DNA of 64,000 nucleotides from JAENVT01 sp039931555 (GCA_039931555.1 JBDTRP010000041.1:1-64000), one strand, 5' to 3'. Positions 42,725 through 51,774 are shown, numbered from the stretch's first letter. Notes: generated by a model not told the origin, from the letters alone. Made by a program: numbers and translations.

Positions 42725-43566
42725 TCGAGATCGTCAACCCGGGAATCGGTAGCTCGTTCCAGGACCTCGGCCGGGTGGGGCTGTCGCATCTCGGTGTCGG
42801 TCGCAGCGGTGCCGCAGACCGTCCGTCACACGGCTTGGCCAATCGTCTGGTGGGCAACGAGGAGTCCGAGGCGACCATCGAGAGTTGCGGCGGTCTCAGC
42901 GTGCGGTTGCACCAGCCGGCGGTCGTCGCCGTGACCGGGGCCCATGGGGTGGTCGATGTGCGTCATGGCCGGCCGATGGCGGTCAACGGTGTCGAGCACC
43001 TTCCGGCCGGCGCCGAGATCACGCTGCGGGCGCCCGATTCGGGAATGCGGTACTACGTTGCGTTTCGGGGTGGCCTCACGATCGCGCCGGTGCTGGGTTC
43101 GCGCAGCTTCGACACGTTGGCCGGACTCGGGCCTCAGCTGACAGCGGGGCTTCGGATCGGCATCGGCCCCGACCCGAAGACGCCGATCACCACCGATCTG
43201 GGCGTGCGCCCGCCGTTGACGACCGAGATCCACTTCTCCGAGGGTCCACGTCGCGACTGGTTCACATCCGAGGCCTGGGGCATCTTGACGTCCCAGTCCT
43301 TCGTCGTGAGCCCGTCGGGGAATCGGGTGGGCGCTCGCCTCCGTGGCACCCCACTGGAGCGGGTGGCGATCCGTGAACTGCTCAGCGAAGGGCTGGTCGA
43401 AGGGGCGATCCAGGTGCCGCCCGACGGTCAGCCGATCGTGATGCTCGCCGATCATCCGGTGACCGGTGGCTACCCGGTGATCGCTGTCGTGGCGCCGTAT
43501 CACGTGCCCTCCGTCGCCCAAGCCCGACCCGGCACCGCGTTGCGATTTCGTCATGTGGCCGGATAG
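42721..43566 (+). CDS. pxpC: 5-oxoprolinase subunit C (PxpC/KipA family)
   Basis: 281 residues of the biotin-dependent-carboxyltransferase-like family. It starts IEIVNPGIGSSFQDLGRVG and contains ESCGGLSV, YVAFRGGLTIAPVLGSRS and PDGQPIVMLADHPVTGGYPVIA, the typical PxpC features. It completes the PxpABC enzyme, which repairs spontaneously formed or peptide-derived pyroglutamate. The gene ends 37 bp before the pafA ATG. Confidence 0.94.
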   Translation: MIEIVNPGIGSSFQDLGRVGLSHLGVGRSGAADRPSHGLANRLVGNEESEATIESCGGLSVRLHQPAVVAVTGAHGVVDVRHGRPMAVNGVEHLPAGAEITLRAPDSGMRYYVAFRGGLTIAPVLGSRSFDTLAGLGPQLTAGLRIGIGPDPKTPITTDLGVRPPLTTEIHFSEGPRRDWFTSEAWGILTSQSFVVSPSGNRVGARLRGTPLERVAIRELLSEGLVEGAIQVPPDGQPIVMLADHPVTGGYPVIAVVAPYHVPSVAQARPGTALRFRHVAG

Positions 43567-43591
43567 GCGAGCAATCTGCGCCGCATCGCGC

Positions 43592-43597
43592 TACGTT
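43592..43597 (+). promoter_or_regulatory. -10 hexamer TACGTT for pafA (leaderless)
   Basis: TACGTT ends 6 nt before the pafA ATG, in the 37-bp gap after pxpC. It would let pafA be expressed separately from pxpABC. Confidence 0.45.
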
Positions 43598-43603
43598 GCG
43601 CAC

Positions 43604-44962
43604 ATGGAGCGCCGCATCTACGGCCTCGAGAACGAATACGGCGTCACCTGCACGTTGCGCGGTCAACGCCGGTTGAGTCCCGACGAGGTCGCCCGCTACC
43701 TGTTCCGTCGGGTGGTGTCGTGGGGCCGAAGCAGCAACGTGTTCCTGCAGAACGGTGCCCGGTTGTACCTCGACGTCGGTTCGCACCCCGAGTACGCCAC
43801 GCCGGAATGTGACTCGCTGTACGACCTCGTCGTCCACGACAAAGCCGGTGAGCGGATTCTCGAGAGCCTTTTGGTCTCTGCCGAGCAGCGGCTCCGCGAG
43901 GAGGGCATCCGCGGCACGATCTATCTGTTCAAGAACAACACCGATTCGGCGGGCAACAGCTACGGCTGCCACGAGAACTACCTCACGAGGCGCGCCGACG
44001 ACCTCGGTCACTACGCCGAGGTGCTGATCCCGTTCCTCGTCAGCCGGCAGATCTTCACCGGGTCGGGCAAGGTCTTGCAGACCGCGCGCGGCCCGATGTA
44101 CTCGATCGCTCAACGCGCCGAGCACATCTGGGAAGGCGTGAGCTCGGCAACGACTCGCAGTCGACCGATCATCAACACCCGAGACGAGCCCCACGCCGAC
44201 GCCGAGCGGTATCGCCGGTTGCACGTCATCGTCGGTGATTCCAACATGAGCGAGTACACGACCTTCGTCAAGGTCGGCTCGGCCGCGTGCATGCTGCGCA
44301 TGCTCGAGGATCCGTCCGTCGTGCTGCGCGACATGACTCTGGAGAACCCGATTCGGGCCATCCGCGACATCAGCCACGACATGACCTGCCGGCGCAAGGT
44401 GCGCCTGGCCAATGGACGCGAGGTCAGCGCCCTCGATATACAGCGCGAGTACCTCGATCGGGCGCATCGGTATGCCGACACCAAGGGATTCCCACCGCTC
44501 GAACAGCGTGCCTTGGAGATGTGGGAGCACTGCATCACCACGATCGAAAATGATCCGCTGAAGCTCGACCGCGAGGTGGACTGGGTCATCAAGTACCGGT
44601 TGCTCGACGCCTTCCGCACTCGCCACGAACTGCCGCTCGGCCACCCCCGGGTGCAGCTGCTGGATCTCCAGTACCACGACATCTCGCGTGAGCGCAGCCC
44701 GTTCTACAAGTTGCAGGACCGGGGTATGGTCGAGCGGATGTGCGTCGATGCCGACATCGATGCTGCTGTCGACATCCCTCCGCAGACCACACGGGCCCGA
44801 CTGCGCGGCGAGTTCATCAAGCGCGCCAAGGAACGCAAGCGGGATTACACCGTCGACTGGGTGCATCTCAAGCTCAACGACCAGGCGCAGCGCACAGTGT
44901 TGTGCAAGGACCCGTTCAAGAGCCGCGACGAGCGGGTCGAGAAGCTGATCGCCTCTCTGTGA
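43604..44962 (+). CDS. pafA: Pup-protein ligase PafA
   Basis: Joins deamidated Pup to substrate lysines through a gamma-glutamyl phosphate. The 452 residues start RRIYGLENEYGVTC. Asp57 in LYLDVGSHPEYATPEC is the catalytic base. FKNNTDSAGNSYGCHENYL and RRLHVIVGDSNMSEYT match Dop at equivalent places. It lacks the Dop loop, which separates the paralogues. It stands 2.2 kb downstream of prcA because pxpABC lies between. Confidence 0.97.
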   Translation: MERRIYGLENEYGVTCTLRGQRRLSPDEVARYLFRRVVSWGRSSNVFLQNGARLYLDVGSHPEYATPECDSLYDLVVHDKAGERILESLLVSAEQRLREEGIRGTIYLFKNNTDSAGNSYGCHENYLTRRADDLGHYAEVLIPFLVSRQIFTGSGKVLQTARGPMYSIAQRAEHIWEGVSSATTRSRPIINTRDEPHADAERYRRLHVIVGDSNMSEYTTFVKVGSAACMLRMLEDPSVVLRDMTLENPIRAIRDISHDMTCRRKVRLANGREVSALDIQREYLDRAHRYADTKGFPPLEQRALEMWEHCITTIENDPLKLDREVDWVIKYRLLDAFRTRHELPLGHPRVQLLDLQYHDISRERSPFYKLQDRGMVERMCVDADIDAAVDIPPQTTRARLRGEFIKRAKERKRDYTVDWVHLKLNDQAQRTVLCKDPFKSRDERVEKLIASL

Positions 44963-44993
44963 CGCCTGCCCTCGCAACGACCGAACCGCCCGC

Positions 44994-44999
44994 TAGCGT
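44994..44999 (+). promoter_or_regulatory. -10 hexamer TAGCGT for lepB (leaderless)
   Basis: TAGCGT ends 8 nt before the ATG of the first signal peptidase gene. Confidence 0.5.
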
Positions 45000-45007
45000 G
45001 GGACTCG

Positions 45008-45664
45008 ATGGCCACTGAGGACCCACGGGCAACCGTCGTTGACCCGGATCCCGACCTCTCGGTCGAGGACGAATACGACGATGTGACCGACCCTGACTCG
45101 CCGTCGCATCAAAACAGTGACGGCAAGCGCAAGCGGTCGGGCCTGGCCGAGTGGATCATCGTCGTCGTCGTCGCCATCAGTTCGGCACTCCTGGTTCGAG
45201 CCTATGTGCTCCAGCAGTTCGCCGTCGAGGGCACCTCGATGCTCAACACGCTGCACCCCAGCGACCGGGTGCTGGTCAACAAGCTGAGCTACCACCTGCA
45301 CGACCCGCGCCGGGGTGACGTCGTGGTGTTGAAGCGCATCGAGAGCAACGCTCAAGAGCGTGACCTCATCAAGCGAGTTGTCGGCCTGCCCGGTGAGACG
45401 ATCGAGTACCGCGACTGCCAGCTGTTCATCAACGGCTCGTTGGTCAAAGAGCCGTATCTCGATCCGCAGATCGTTGCGCCCAACCGGTGTGGCGCAGACC
45501 AACCGGCGGTGCAGGTCCAACCGAAGCATGTTTTCGTGATGGGCGACAACCGTGGTGGATCGCTCGACAGTCGCGACGCCAGCGTGAGCCAGATCGCGTA
45601 CAGCAACCTCATCGGTCGCGCCTTCGTGGTCATGTGGCCCTTCGCCGACTGGCAGTGGTTGTAA
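45008..45664 (+). CDS. lepB: signal peptidase I
   Basis: Cleaves Sec and Tat signal peptides at the outer membrane face. The 218 residues have a long acidic cytoplasmic start, one transmembrane helix at about 47-68, the catalytic Ser77 in EGTSM, Lys122 in DLIKRVVGLPGE, and the MGDNR box. This is the Ser-Lys dyad arrangement of the family. A close paralogue follows 18 bp later. Confidence 0.94.
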   Translation: MATEDPRATVVDPDPDLSVEDEYDDVTDPDSPSHQNSDGKRKRSGLAEWIIVVVVAISSALLVRAYVLQQFAVEGTSMLNTLHPSDRVLVNKLSYHLHDPRRGDVVVLKRIESNAQERDLIKRVVGLPGETIEYRDCQLFINGSLVKEPYLDPQIVAPNRCGADQPAVQVQPKHVFVMGDNRGGSLDSRDASVSQIAYSNLIGRAFVVMWPFADWQWL

Positions 45665-45682
45665 CGCGGCACCGGGCCCTAC

Positions 45683-46363
45683 ATGACCGGTGATGAGTGG
45701 TGGACGCAAGCGGTAGAGCAGTTCGGCCTCGATGCACCAATCGGGCCGACGGGCGACCAGCCTCCGTCGACGGGGGAGAGCATTCACAACACGGGCACGA
45801 CGCCGACGGTCACGTCATCTGCGCGTCGCCGCCGACACGTTGCCATCGATTGGCTGGTCATCGCCGCGGTCGCCCTGGCCGCGGCGTTCCTCTTGCGAGC
45901 ATTCGTGGTTCAGCAGTTCGCTGTCGACGGTCAGTCGATGCTCGGGACGTTGCATTCCGGCGACCGGGTCATCGTCAACAAGCTGAGCTACGACATGCAT
46001 GATCCCCGCCACGGCGACATCGTGGTGCTGAAAGATGCGAAGGCAACCCTGGAGGTCCGCGATCTGATCAAGCGAGTGATCGCCCTGCCGGGCGAGACCA
46101 TCGAGTACCGCGAGTGTCAGTTGTTCATCGACGGCGAGCGCATGACCGAGCCATACCTCGACCCGGTCCTCGTCGGTGCCGACCATTGCGGCCAATCGCA
46201 AACGCCGGTCGAGGTCGAACCCGGGCACGTGTTCGTGATGGGCGACAACCGGGCTGCGTCGCTCGACAGCCGAATGCCGGCCATCGGCCAGATCGCCTAC
46301 GACCACCTGATCGGACGAGCCTTCGTCGTCGTCTGGCCGACCGCGGACTGGCGCTGGCTGTAA
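45683..46363 (+). CDS. lepB: signal peptidase I, second tandem copy
   Basis: 226 residues, clearly a paralogue of the gene before it: transmembrane helix about 55-75, Ser85 in DGQSML, Lys130 in DLIKRVIALPGE and MGDNR. The N-terminal 50 residues differ and are Thr/Gly-rich, while the catalytic halves align residue for residue. Both copies keep the full dyad, so this is functional duplication rather than decay. The different N-termini may mean different partners or substrates. Confidence 0.93.
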   Translation: MTGDEWWTQAVEQFGLDAPIGPTGDQPPSTGESIHNTGTTPTVTSSARRRRHVAIDWLVIAAVALAAAFLLRAFVVQQFAVDGQSMLGTLHSGDRVIVNKLSYDMHDPRHGDIVVLKDAKATLEVRDLIKRVIALPGETIEYRECQLFIDGERMTEPYLDPVLVGADHCGQSQTPVEVEPGHVFVMGDNRAASLDSRMPAIGQIAYDHLIGRAFVVVWPTADWRWL

Positions 46364-46375
46364 GGACTGGCGGAA

Positions 46376-47113
46376 CTATCGCAGGGGTGGAAGGGGGCCG
46401 ATCTCGGCGTGGTAGACGTCGATCATGCGGTCGACCCAGTCGCTGTACACGCCGTCGAGACCCATGCGCAGTCCGGACTGCAAGATGTGCGGCTCCTGCA
46501 TGTCCCATCCGAATGCCGCCCGCTCGAAGCGGTGGAAGAGGGCCACCATCCCGCCGTTCCAGTCGGAGTGGTGCAGGTTGACGGCATCGATGCCCTGCTG
46601 TCGCAAGGTTGCGGCCCGGCGCTCGGGCCCCTCCTTCATGCTCGACAGGCGCGTCGAGTCGACCAACTTCACACCTTGGCCGCGCAGCGGGATGAGGGTT
46701 TCCCATTTCGGCGCGCACAGCCACAGTCGCTCGACCATCGCCGGGGCGGCCTCGGCAACGACGTCGATCACGACCTGGCCACTGGCTGCATCTTTGAGGT
46801 CCAGCGACAGTTGGAAGTTGCTGCCGCAGTGATCGATCAGTTCGGCGAGCGACGGGATGTGATCGGGAAGCGCCGCCCGCGCCGTCTCGCCGATCGTGCG
46901 CGTGCGACCGAACGACCGCCTGACCACACCGTCGTGGTCGAGCACCGGGATGCCGTCTGCGGTGACCCACACGTCGCTCTCCAGCCCGTTGGCGCCCAGC
47001 TTCAGTGCCAGTTCGAAACCGGGGAGCGTGTTCTCGGGTGCATGGGCCCGGGCACCGCGGTGCCCGAACGCAATGGGCTCGTCCAGAAGCGATGGAAGGC
47101 GTTGCTGCACCAC
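46376..47113 (-). CDS. glycerophosphodiester phosphodiesterase
   Basis: 245-residue GDPD TIM barrel. It has GHRGARAHAPENT with the catalytic His, a metal-binding E-S-D-V-W-V-T-A-D, DHDG with the second His, and a late LDLKD. It cleaves deacylated phospholipid head groups to glycerol 3-phosphate and alcohol. There is no signal peptide, so it is cytoplasmic. The start is GTG 47113, with GTG 47110 next to it. It is convergent with lepB and divergent from tatB. Confidence 0.88.
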   Translation of the reverse strand: MVQQRLPSLLDEPIAFGHRGARAHAPENTLPGFELALKLGANGLESDVWVTADGIPVLDHDGVVRRSFGRTRTIGETARAALPDHIPSLAELIDHCGSNFQLSLDLKDAASGQVVIDVVAEAAPAMVERLWLCAPKWETLIPLRGQGVKLVDSTRLSSMKEGPERRAATLRQQGIDAVNLHHSDWNGGMVALFHRFERAAFGWDMQEPHILQSGLRMGLDGVYSDWVDRMIDVYHAEIGPLPPLR

Positions 47114-47155
47114 TGAATGATGGCACGGTGCAGTTCTGATCGCAGGTCCAGCTCG

Positions 47156-47161
47156 TAGACT
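47156..47161 (+). promoter_or_regulatory. -10 hexamer TAGACT for tatB-tatC-helY (leaderless)
   Basis: TAGACT ends 8 nt before the tatB ATG in the 56-bp divergent gap with the GDPD gene. Confidence 0.45.
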
Positions 47162-47169
47162 CCCCGGCG

Positions 47170-47658
47170 ATGTTCAATCTCAGCGGGAGCGAAATCGTTT
47201 TTCTGCTGTTGATCGCGCTCATCGTGCTCGGGCCGGAGAAGCTGCCCGAGGCCGTCCGCAAGTTCGGGAAGGCGTACGCCGAGATCAAGAAGATGTCGAG
47301 CGGGTTCCAGAGCGAGCTGAAATCGGCCCTCGACGAGCCGATGCGCGAGATGCGCGAGACCGCCGATGCGTTCAAGAAGGCGGTCAGCTTCGAATTCGAC
47401 GACAACGGTGGAGTGATCCTCCACGACAGTTCGCCCGATGCAACGACGTCCGTCGCTGAGCCGGTCGCTGAAGGTGAAGCTGCGCCGAACGCCGTTGATG
47501 CCGCACCGGCCGAACCAGAACCGGCCGAACCAGAACCGGCCGAGACCGCCACGGCCAGCAACGAACCGCCGCTCGTCCGTCCGCCCGGCCCGACGTTCCA
47601 CTCCGCAGCTCCGCAGCCCAAGGTCGTCGAGGCTGTCGAGGAGACCACTTCCGAATGA
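47170..47658 (+). CDS. tatB: Sec-independent translocase protein TatB (TatA/B family)
   Basis: 162 residues: an N-terminal transmembrane helix (about 5-21, with Glu8), the LGPEKLPEAVRKFGKAYAEIKK hinge and amphipathic helix split over 20-41, and a long acidic, Pro/Glu-rich tail with a repeated PAEPE unit. The Glu in the membrane helix and the GPEKLP hinge favour TatB over TatA, but the two are hard to separate by sequence. The stop overlaps tatC by four bases. Confidence 0.85.
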   Translation: MFNLSGSEIVFLLLIALIVLGPEKLPEAVRKFGKAYAEIKKMSSGFQSELKSALDEPMREMRETADAFKKAVSFEFDDNGGVILHDSSPDATTSVAEPVAEGEAAPNAVDAAPAEPEPAEPEPAETATASNEPPLVRPPGPTFHSAAPQPKVVEAVEETTSE

Positions 47659-48452
47659 AGTTGTCGTTGAAACGAAGCGGACGGCCGAAGGTGGCGTCCC
47701 CCGAAGATCGGATGACGCTCACCGAGCATCTCGCCGAGTTGCGCTCGCGCATCATCCGCTCGCTGTTAGCTGTCGTGATCGGCATCATCGTGATGCTGGC
47801 GTTCTACGACCAGGTGCTCGATTTCCTGCGTCGGCCCTACGAAGCGCTCTGCAAGCAGAAGCCCAAGCTGACCTGCGAGCTGCAGTTCATCGGGCCACTG
47901 GAGGGCTTCACCACGCGGCTGTCGATCTGCACGTACGGCGGCATCGTGCTGGCGCTGCCGATCATCATGTGGCAGATCTGGCGGTTCATCGTCCCGGCGC
48001 TGCACACCAAGGAGAAGAAGTACGCGATCCCGTTCATCATGTCGTCGGTCGTGCTGTTCGCGATGGGTGCAGCCGTCGCCTACTGGACGCTGACGCCGGC
48101 TCTCGATTTCTTGATCTCGTGGTCGGGCAGCGGCGTCAAGGCCAACTTCCAGGTCAGCAAGTACGTCAGCCTGGTCGGCCTGATGATCGCGGTGTTCGGC
48201 ATCACGTTCGAGTTCCCGGTCCTGCTCGTGTTCTTGCAACTGGTCGGTGTGCTCACGCCGCAAACATTGATGAAGCAGTGGCGGTATTCCACGGTGATCA
48301 TCTTCGTGATCGCGGCCGTCATCACCCCCAGCGGCGATCCGTACTCGATGATGGCTCTGGCCATGCCGATGGTGATCTTCTACGTCGTGTCGATCGTGAT
48401 CGGCGTGGTCGTGCAGCGACGCAAGCGCGCCAACCAAGCGGCCGCCAACTGA
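47655..48452 (+). CDS. tatC: Sec-independent translocase protein TatC
   Basis: Receptor for twin-arginine signal peptides. The 265-residue protein has six transmembrane helices, the N-terminal MTLTEHLAELRSRIIRSL motif, and FIGPLEGFTTRLSICTYGG with the conserved Glu. It ends with a short basic tail. It is coupled to tatB and followed 12 bp later by helY, the same order as in mycobacteria. Confidence 0.96.
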   Translation: MKLSLKRSGRPKVASPEDRMTLTEHLAELRSRIIRSLLAVVIGIIVMLAFYDQVLDFLRRPYEALCKQKPKLTCELQFIGPLEGFTTRLSICTYGGIVLALPIIMWQIWRFIVPALHTKEKKYAIPFIMSSVVLFAMGAAVAYWTLTPALDFLISWSGSGVKANFQVSKYVSLVGLMIAVFGITFEFPVLLVFLQLVGVLTPQTLMKQWRYSTVIIFVIAAVITPSGDPYSMMALAMPMVIFYVVSIVIGVVVQRRKRANQAAAN

Positions 48453-48464
48453 CACGATGAGGTC

Positions 48465-51149
48465 GTGAACGCGCGTCGGGCCGAGCTGGTTGCCCACTAC
48501 GGCTTCCCACTGGACGACTTCCAACTCCGTGCCCTCGACGCCCTCGACGCCGGGCAATCCGTGCTCGTCGCCGCGCCGACAGGAAGTGGCAAGACCGTTG
48601 TGGCCGAGTACGCCATCGACGTTGCGATCGGTGACGGCCACCGGGCGTTCTACACCGCGCCGATCAAGGCGCTGTCGAACCAGAAGTATCACGATCTGGT
48701 TGCCCGCCTCGGCCCACAGAACGTCGGGTTGCTGACCGGTGACAACACGATCAACGGCGATGCGCCGGTGGTCGTGATGACAACCGAAGTGTTGCGCAAC
48801 ATGATCTACGCGCGCAGCGCTGCGCTCGATCGGTTGGCGGTGGTCGTGCTCGACGAGGTGCACTTCCTGCAAGACACGTACCGGGGTCCGGTGTGGGAGG
48901 AGGTGATCATCCACCTGCCCACGCGGGTGCGCCTGGTGTGCTTGTCGGCGACCGTCAGCAATGCAGCCGAGCTGGCCGAATGGATCTCCACGGTGCGCGG
49001 GCCGACCACGGCGATCGTCGAGGACCGTCGGCCGGTCAAGCTCGACAACCTGTACCTGATCGGTGACAAGACACACGATCGCATGCACCTGCTGCCCACG
49101 TTGGTGAACGGCCGCATGAATGGTGACGCGGCGCGCCTCGATGAGGAGGCGGCCCGGAGCGCCAAGGGCAGCCGGCCTCGAAAGGGAGCGGCGCAGGCGA
49201 GGCGGCGCTTGTTCACGCCATCGCGACTCGAGGTGGTCGACCTCCTCGAACAGCACCGGATGCTGCCGGCGATCCACTTCATCTTCAGCCGGAACCAGTG
49301 CGACGAGGCGGCCAGAACGGTGATGGCTGCCGGGACCCGGTTGACCACCGGCACGGAACGGGATCGCATTCGCGAGATCGTCGACGCCCGGTTGGGCGCG
49401 ATCGACCCGGCCGACCTCGCCGTGCTGGGTTTCAGCACCTTTCTCGGTCAGCTCGAAGCCGGTGTCGCCGCCCATCATGCGGGCATGGTGCCGCCGTTCA
49501 AGGAAGTGGTCGAGGCGTGTTTCGTCGAGGGCCTGGTCAAGGTCGTCTTCGCCACCGAGACGCTGGCGGTCGGCATCAACATGCCCGCCAAGACCGTGGT
49601 CATCGAGAAGCTGACCAAGTTCACCGGCGACCATCACGCCTTCCTGACGCCGGGGGAGTACACCCAGCTGACAGGGCGGGCCGGAAGAAGGGGAATGGAC
49701 GACCTTGGCTACGCCGTGGTCTTGTGGAGCCCGTTCGTGCCGTTCGATCAGGTGGCCGCACTGGCCAGCAGCCGTACCTTTCATCTCAATTCGGCGTTCC
49801 GGCCGACGTACAACATGGCAGCCAACCTCGTTCGCTCGTACACCAGCGAGCGAGCACACCACCTGCTCAACTTGTCGTTCGCCCAGTATCAAGCGGACGG
49901 CGACGTCGTGCGCATCGAGGCCCGGCTCGACCGCCGGCAGACCCACCTGGCCGACCTGCTCGAGCGAGCGCGCAGCCCTTTCGGCGACATCGACGAGTAC
50001 CGCAAGGAGATGAAGGGGTTCACGCCTGCGGTGCCCGGCGGTGCGGTCGGCCGCGACGATCTGGTGTCGCTGGCGATGATGAAGCTGCGACCGGGCGACG
50101 TGATCTACGCCGAGAAGGCTCGATACGCCGGTCGTGTGGCCGTGCTGACCAGCGCGCACCGAAAGGGTGGCATGCGCCTGACCGGATTGACCGCTCGCCG
50201 CGACGTGGTGATGCTGACGGCAGTTGACTTCGACGAGCCACCGCGCGCGCTCGGCAAGATCGAGTTGCCCGCCGACTACGCGCCGAACCGCCACGACTTC
50301 CAGAAGGAGGTCGTCCACAGGCTGGAGCTCGCCACCCTGGCTCCGCACTCCAAGCGCGCCCGTCGTGCCGTCGAGGTGTCGGGCGATGGATCGCACCCGG
50401 TAGAGGCCGACCCCGAGCTCGACGACCGCCTCAAGGCGGCGGCGCAGGCCGAACGTGTGGCGCGAGAAGTCGAGGAGTTGCGCACACGCGTGCGCACCCG
50501 CAGCCAATCAGTAGCCCGCGACTTCGACCGCGTGCTGCGGGTGCTGGAGAACTGGGGCTACGTCGACGGCTGGGCCCTGACGGATGCCGGCAAGATCCTC
50601 GCCAGGACGTTTCACGAGTGTGACCTGTTGATCGCGGAATGCCTGCGACAGGGCCTGCTCGATGATCTCGAACCTGCTTCGCTGGCCGGCCTGGTCTCGG
50701 TCTTCGTCTATGAGCACCGCAGCCCCGAGCCCCCGCCGACAGCTTGGTTCCCATCGCCGACGGTTCGCAAGCGCTGGCAGCGGATCGCCGAGATCAGCTA
50801 CGAGCTCGAAGAGATCGAGGAAGAGGCGGGGTTGTCGGTGCATCGGCCGCCCGATGCCACCTTCGTCGCGGTGGCATTCGCCTGGGCGGCCGGGGAGGGA
50901 TTCGCCGAGGTCGTCGAGGCCGAAGAGCTCTCCGGTGGCGACTTCGTGCGCACGATGAAGCAACTGATCGACGTGCTGCGGCAACTGGCGCTCGTCGCGC
51001 CGGAGCGCGCGACCCGACGTTGTGCCGAACAAGCTGCCGATCAACTCTTCCGCGGGGTGGTGGCTGCTTCCAGCGCAGTCGAGTCACCCGACGAGGAGCC
51101 CGACGCCACCAACATCGGCGAACCTGGCGATGACGATCCGCAAAGGTGA
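48465..51149 (+). CDS. helY: Ski2/Mtr4-like DEAD/DEAH-box RNA helicase HelY
   Basis: 894 residues starting at GTG 48465. Helicase core: a Q-like motif (FQLRALDALDAG), Walker A APTGSGKT near 37-44, DEVH near 130, SAT, then the second RecA domain with TETLAVGINMPAKTVV and QLTGRAGRRGMDDLG. A winged-helix region and a C-terminal DSHCT domain (about 700-880) complete the Ski2-like layout. It probably unwinds structured RNA during decay. It follows tatC, as in other actinobacteria, and overlaps the next gene by 20 bases. Confidence 0.92.
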   Translation: MNARRAELVAHYGFPLDDFQLRALDALDAGQSVLVAAPTGSGKTVVAEYAIDVAIGDGHRAFYTAPIKALSNQKYHDLVARLGPQNVGLLTGDNTINGDAPVVVMTTEVLRNMIYARSAALDRLAVVVLDEVHFLQDTYRGPVWEEVIIHLPTRVRLVCLSATVSNAAELAEWISTVRGPTTAIVEDRRPVKLDNLYLIGDKTHDRMHLLPTLVNGRMNGDAARLDEEAARSAKGSRPRKGAAQARRRLFTPSRLEVVDLLEQHRMLPAIHFIFSRNQCDEAARTVMAAGTRLTTGTERDRIREIVDARLGAIDPADLAVLGFSTFLGQLEAGVAAHHAGMVPPFKEVVEACFVEGLVKVVFATETLAVGINMPAKTVVIEKLTKFTGDHHAFLTPGEYTQLTGRAGRRGMDDLGYAVVLWSPFVPFDQVAALASSRTFHLNSAFRPTYNMAANLVRSYTSERAHHLLNLSFAQYQADGDVVRIEARLDRRQTHLADLLERARSPFGDIDEYRKEMKGFTPAVPGGAVGRDDLVSLAMMKLRPGDVIYAEKARYAGRVAVLTSAHRKGGMRLTGLTARRDVVMLTAVDFDEPPRALGKIELPADYAPNRHDFQKEVVHRLELATLAPHSKRARRAVEVSGDGSHPVEADPELDDRLKAAAQAERVAREVEELRTRVRTRSQSVARDFDRVLRVLENWGYVDGWALTDAGKILARTFHECDLLIAECLRQGLLDDLEPASLAGLVSVFVYEHRSPEPPPTAWFPSPTVRKRWQRIAEISYELEEIEEEAGLSVHRPPDATFVAVAFAWAAGEGFAEVVEAEELSGGDFVRTMKQLIDVLRQLALVAPERATRRCAEQAADQLFRGVVAASSAVESPDEEPDATNIGEPGDDDPQR

Positions 51150-51738
51150 GCCGTGGGGAGAGCCGGCGGAATGTCCGCCCGACGTCAGGGTGGTCTCGAC
51201 CGACCGCGACCTGCGCGACTGGGTGATCTGGCATCGCACGCGCGACCAACCCGTACGCCCGATCGGGGTGTCCGGCGGAGACATGGCACGCACATGTGGC
51301 GGAGCGAGCGGCACACATCTGCTCTCGGTGAAGGTGGAGGTCGACGCGATGCGTGTGACCCTCGACGACCGTGCACCGACGTGGGGAGTGGCCCACGTCG
51401 TTGCGCGCCGCGAATGGTGGCGTGGCGATGTCGCCATGGTGATGAACGCCCAGTTCTACGGACCGTACGACGTGGCCCCCCGCTCGCATCCCAATGACGG
51501 CAAGCTCGATGTCGTCCGCATCGACACGGCAATGAGCCTTCGAGTACGCCTACAGGTGCGACAACGCGCCCGCACGGGCACGCACCTTCCCCACCCGCAC
51601 GTCGGATCGCGATCGCTCGCCGAGGTCGACCTGACGTTCGAACGTCCGATGGTCGTGTGGATCGATGGGGTTCGCTGTGGCACTGCCCTCCGTGTGCAGG
51701 TCGATGCCGAGCCGGACGCCTACACCGCCTACGTCTGA
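51130..51738 (+). CDS. protein resembling the C-terminal domain of diacylglycerol/lipid kinases
   Basis: 202 residues from ATG 51130, inside the last 20 bases of helY. The central part (VAMVMNAQFYGPYDVAPRSHPNDGKLDVV in two pieces) and the following RARTGTHLPHPHV resemble the accessory C-terminal domain of YegS/DagK lipid kinases, with its DGKLDVV signature. The N-terminal nucleotide-binding DAGK domain with its GGDGT motif is absent. It may be a regulatory or lipid-binding remnant domain. The function is unknown. Confidence 0.65.
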   Translation: MTIRKGEPWGEPAECPPDVRVVSTDRDLRDWVIWHRTRDQPVRPIGVSGGDMARTCGGASGTHLLSVKVEVDAMRVTLDDRAPTWGVAHVVARREWWRGDVAMVMNAQFYGPYDVAPRSHPNDGKLDVVRIDTAMSLRVRLQVRQRARTGTHLPHPHVGSRSLAEVDLTFERPMVVWIDGVRCGTALRVQVDAEPDAYTAYV

Positions 51739-51768
51739 GTCGGAGGTGCCCGTCGAGTGCGCCGGGAC

Positions 51769-51774
51769 TATGGT
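51769..51774 (+). promoter_or_regulatory. -10 hexamer TATGGT for the MDR gene (leaderless)
   Basis: TATGGT ends 8 nt before ATG 51783. It supports that start over in-frame codons upstream. Confidence 0.45.

Noticed and set aside
47766..50507. A 913-codon open frame on the minus strand
   Set aside because: It runs opposite tatC and helY, both certain genes. The translation is rich in His, Arg, Asp and Gln with no domain, as expected from antisense of high-GC coding DNA.
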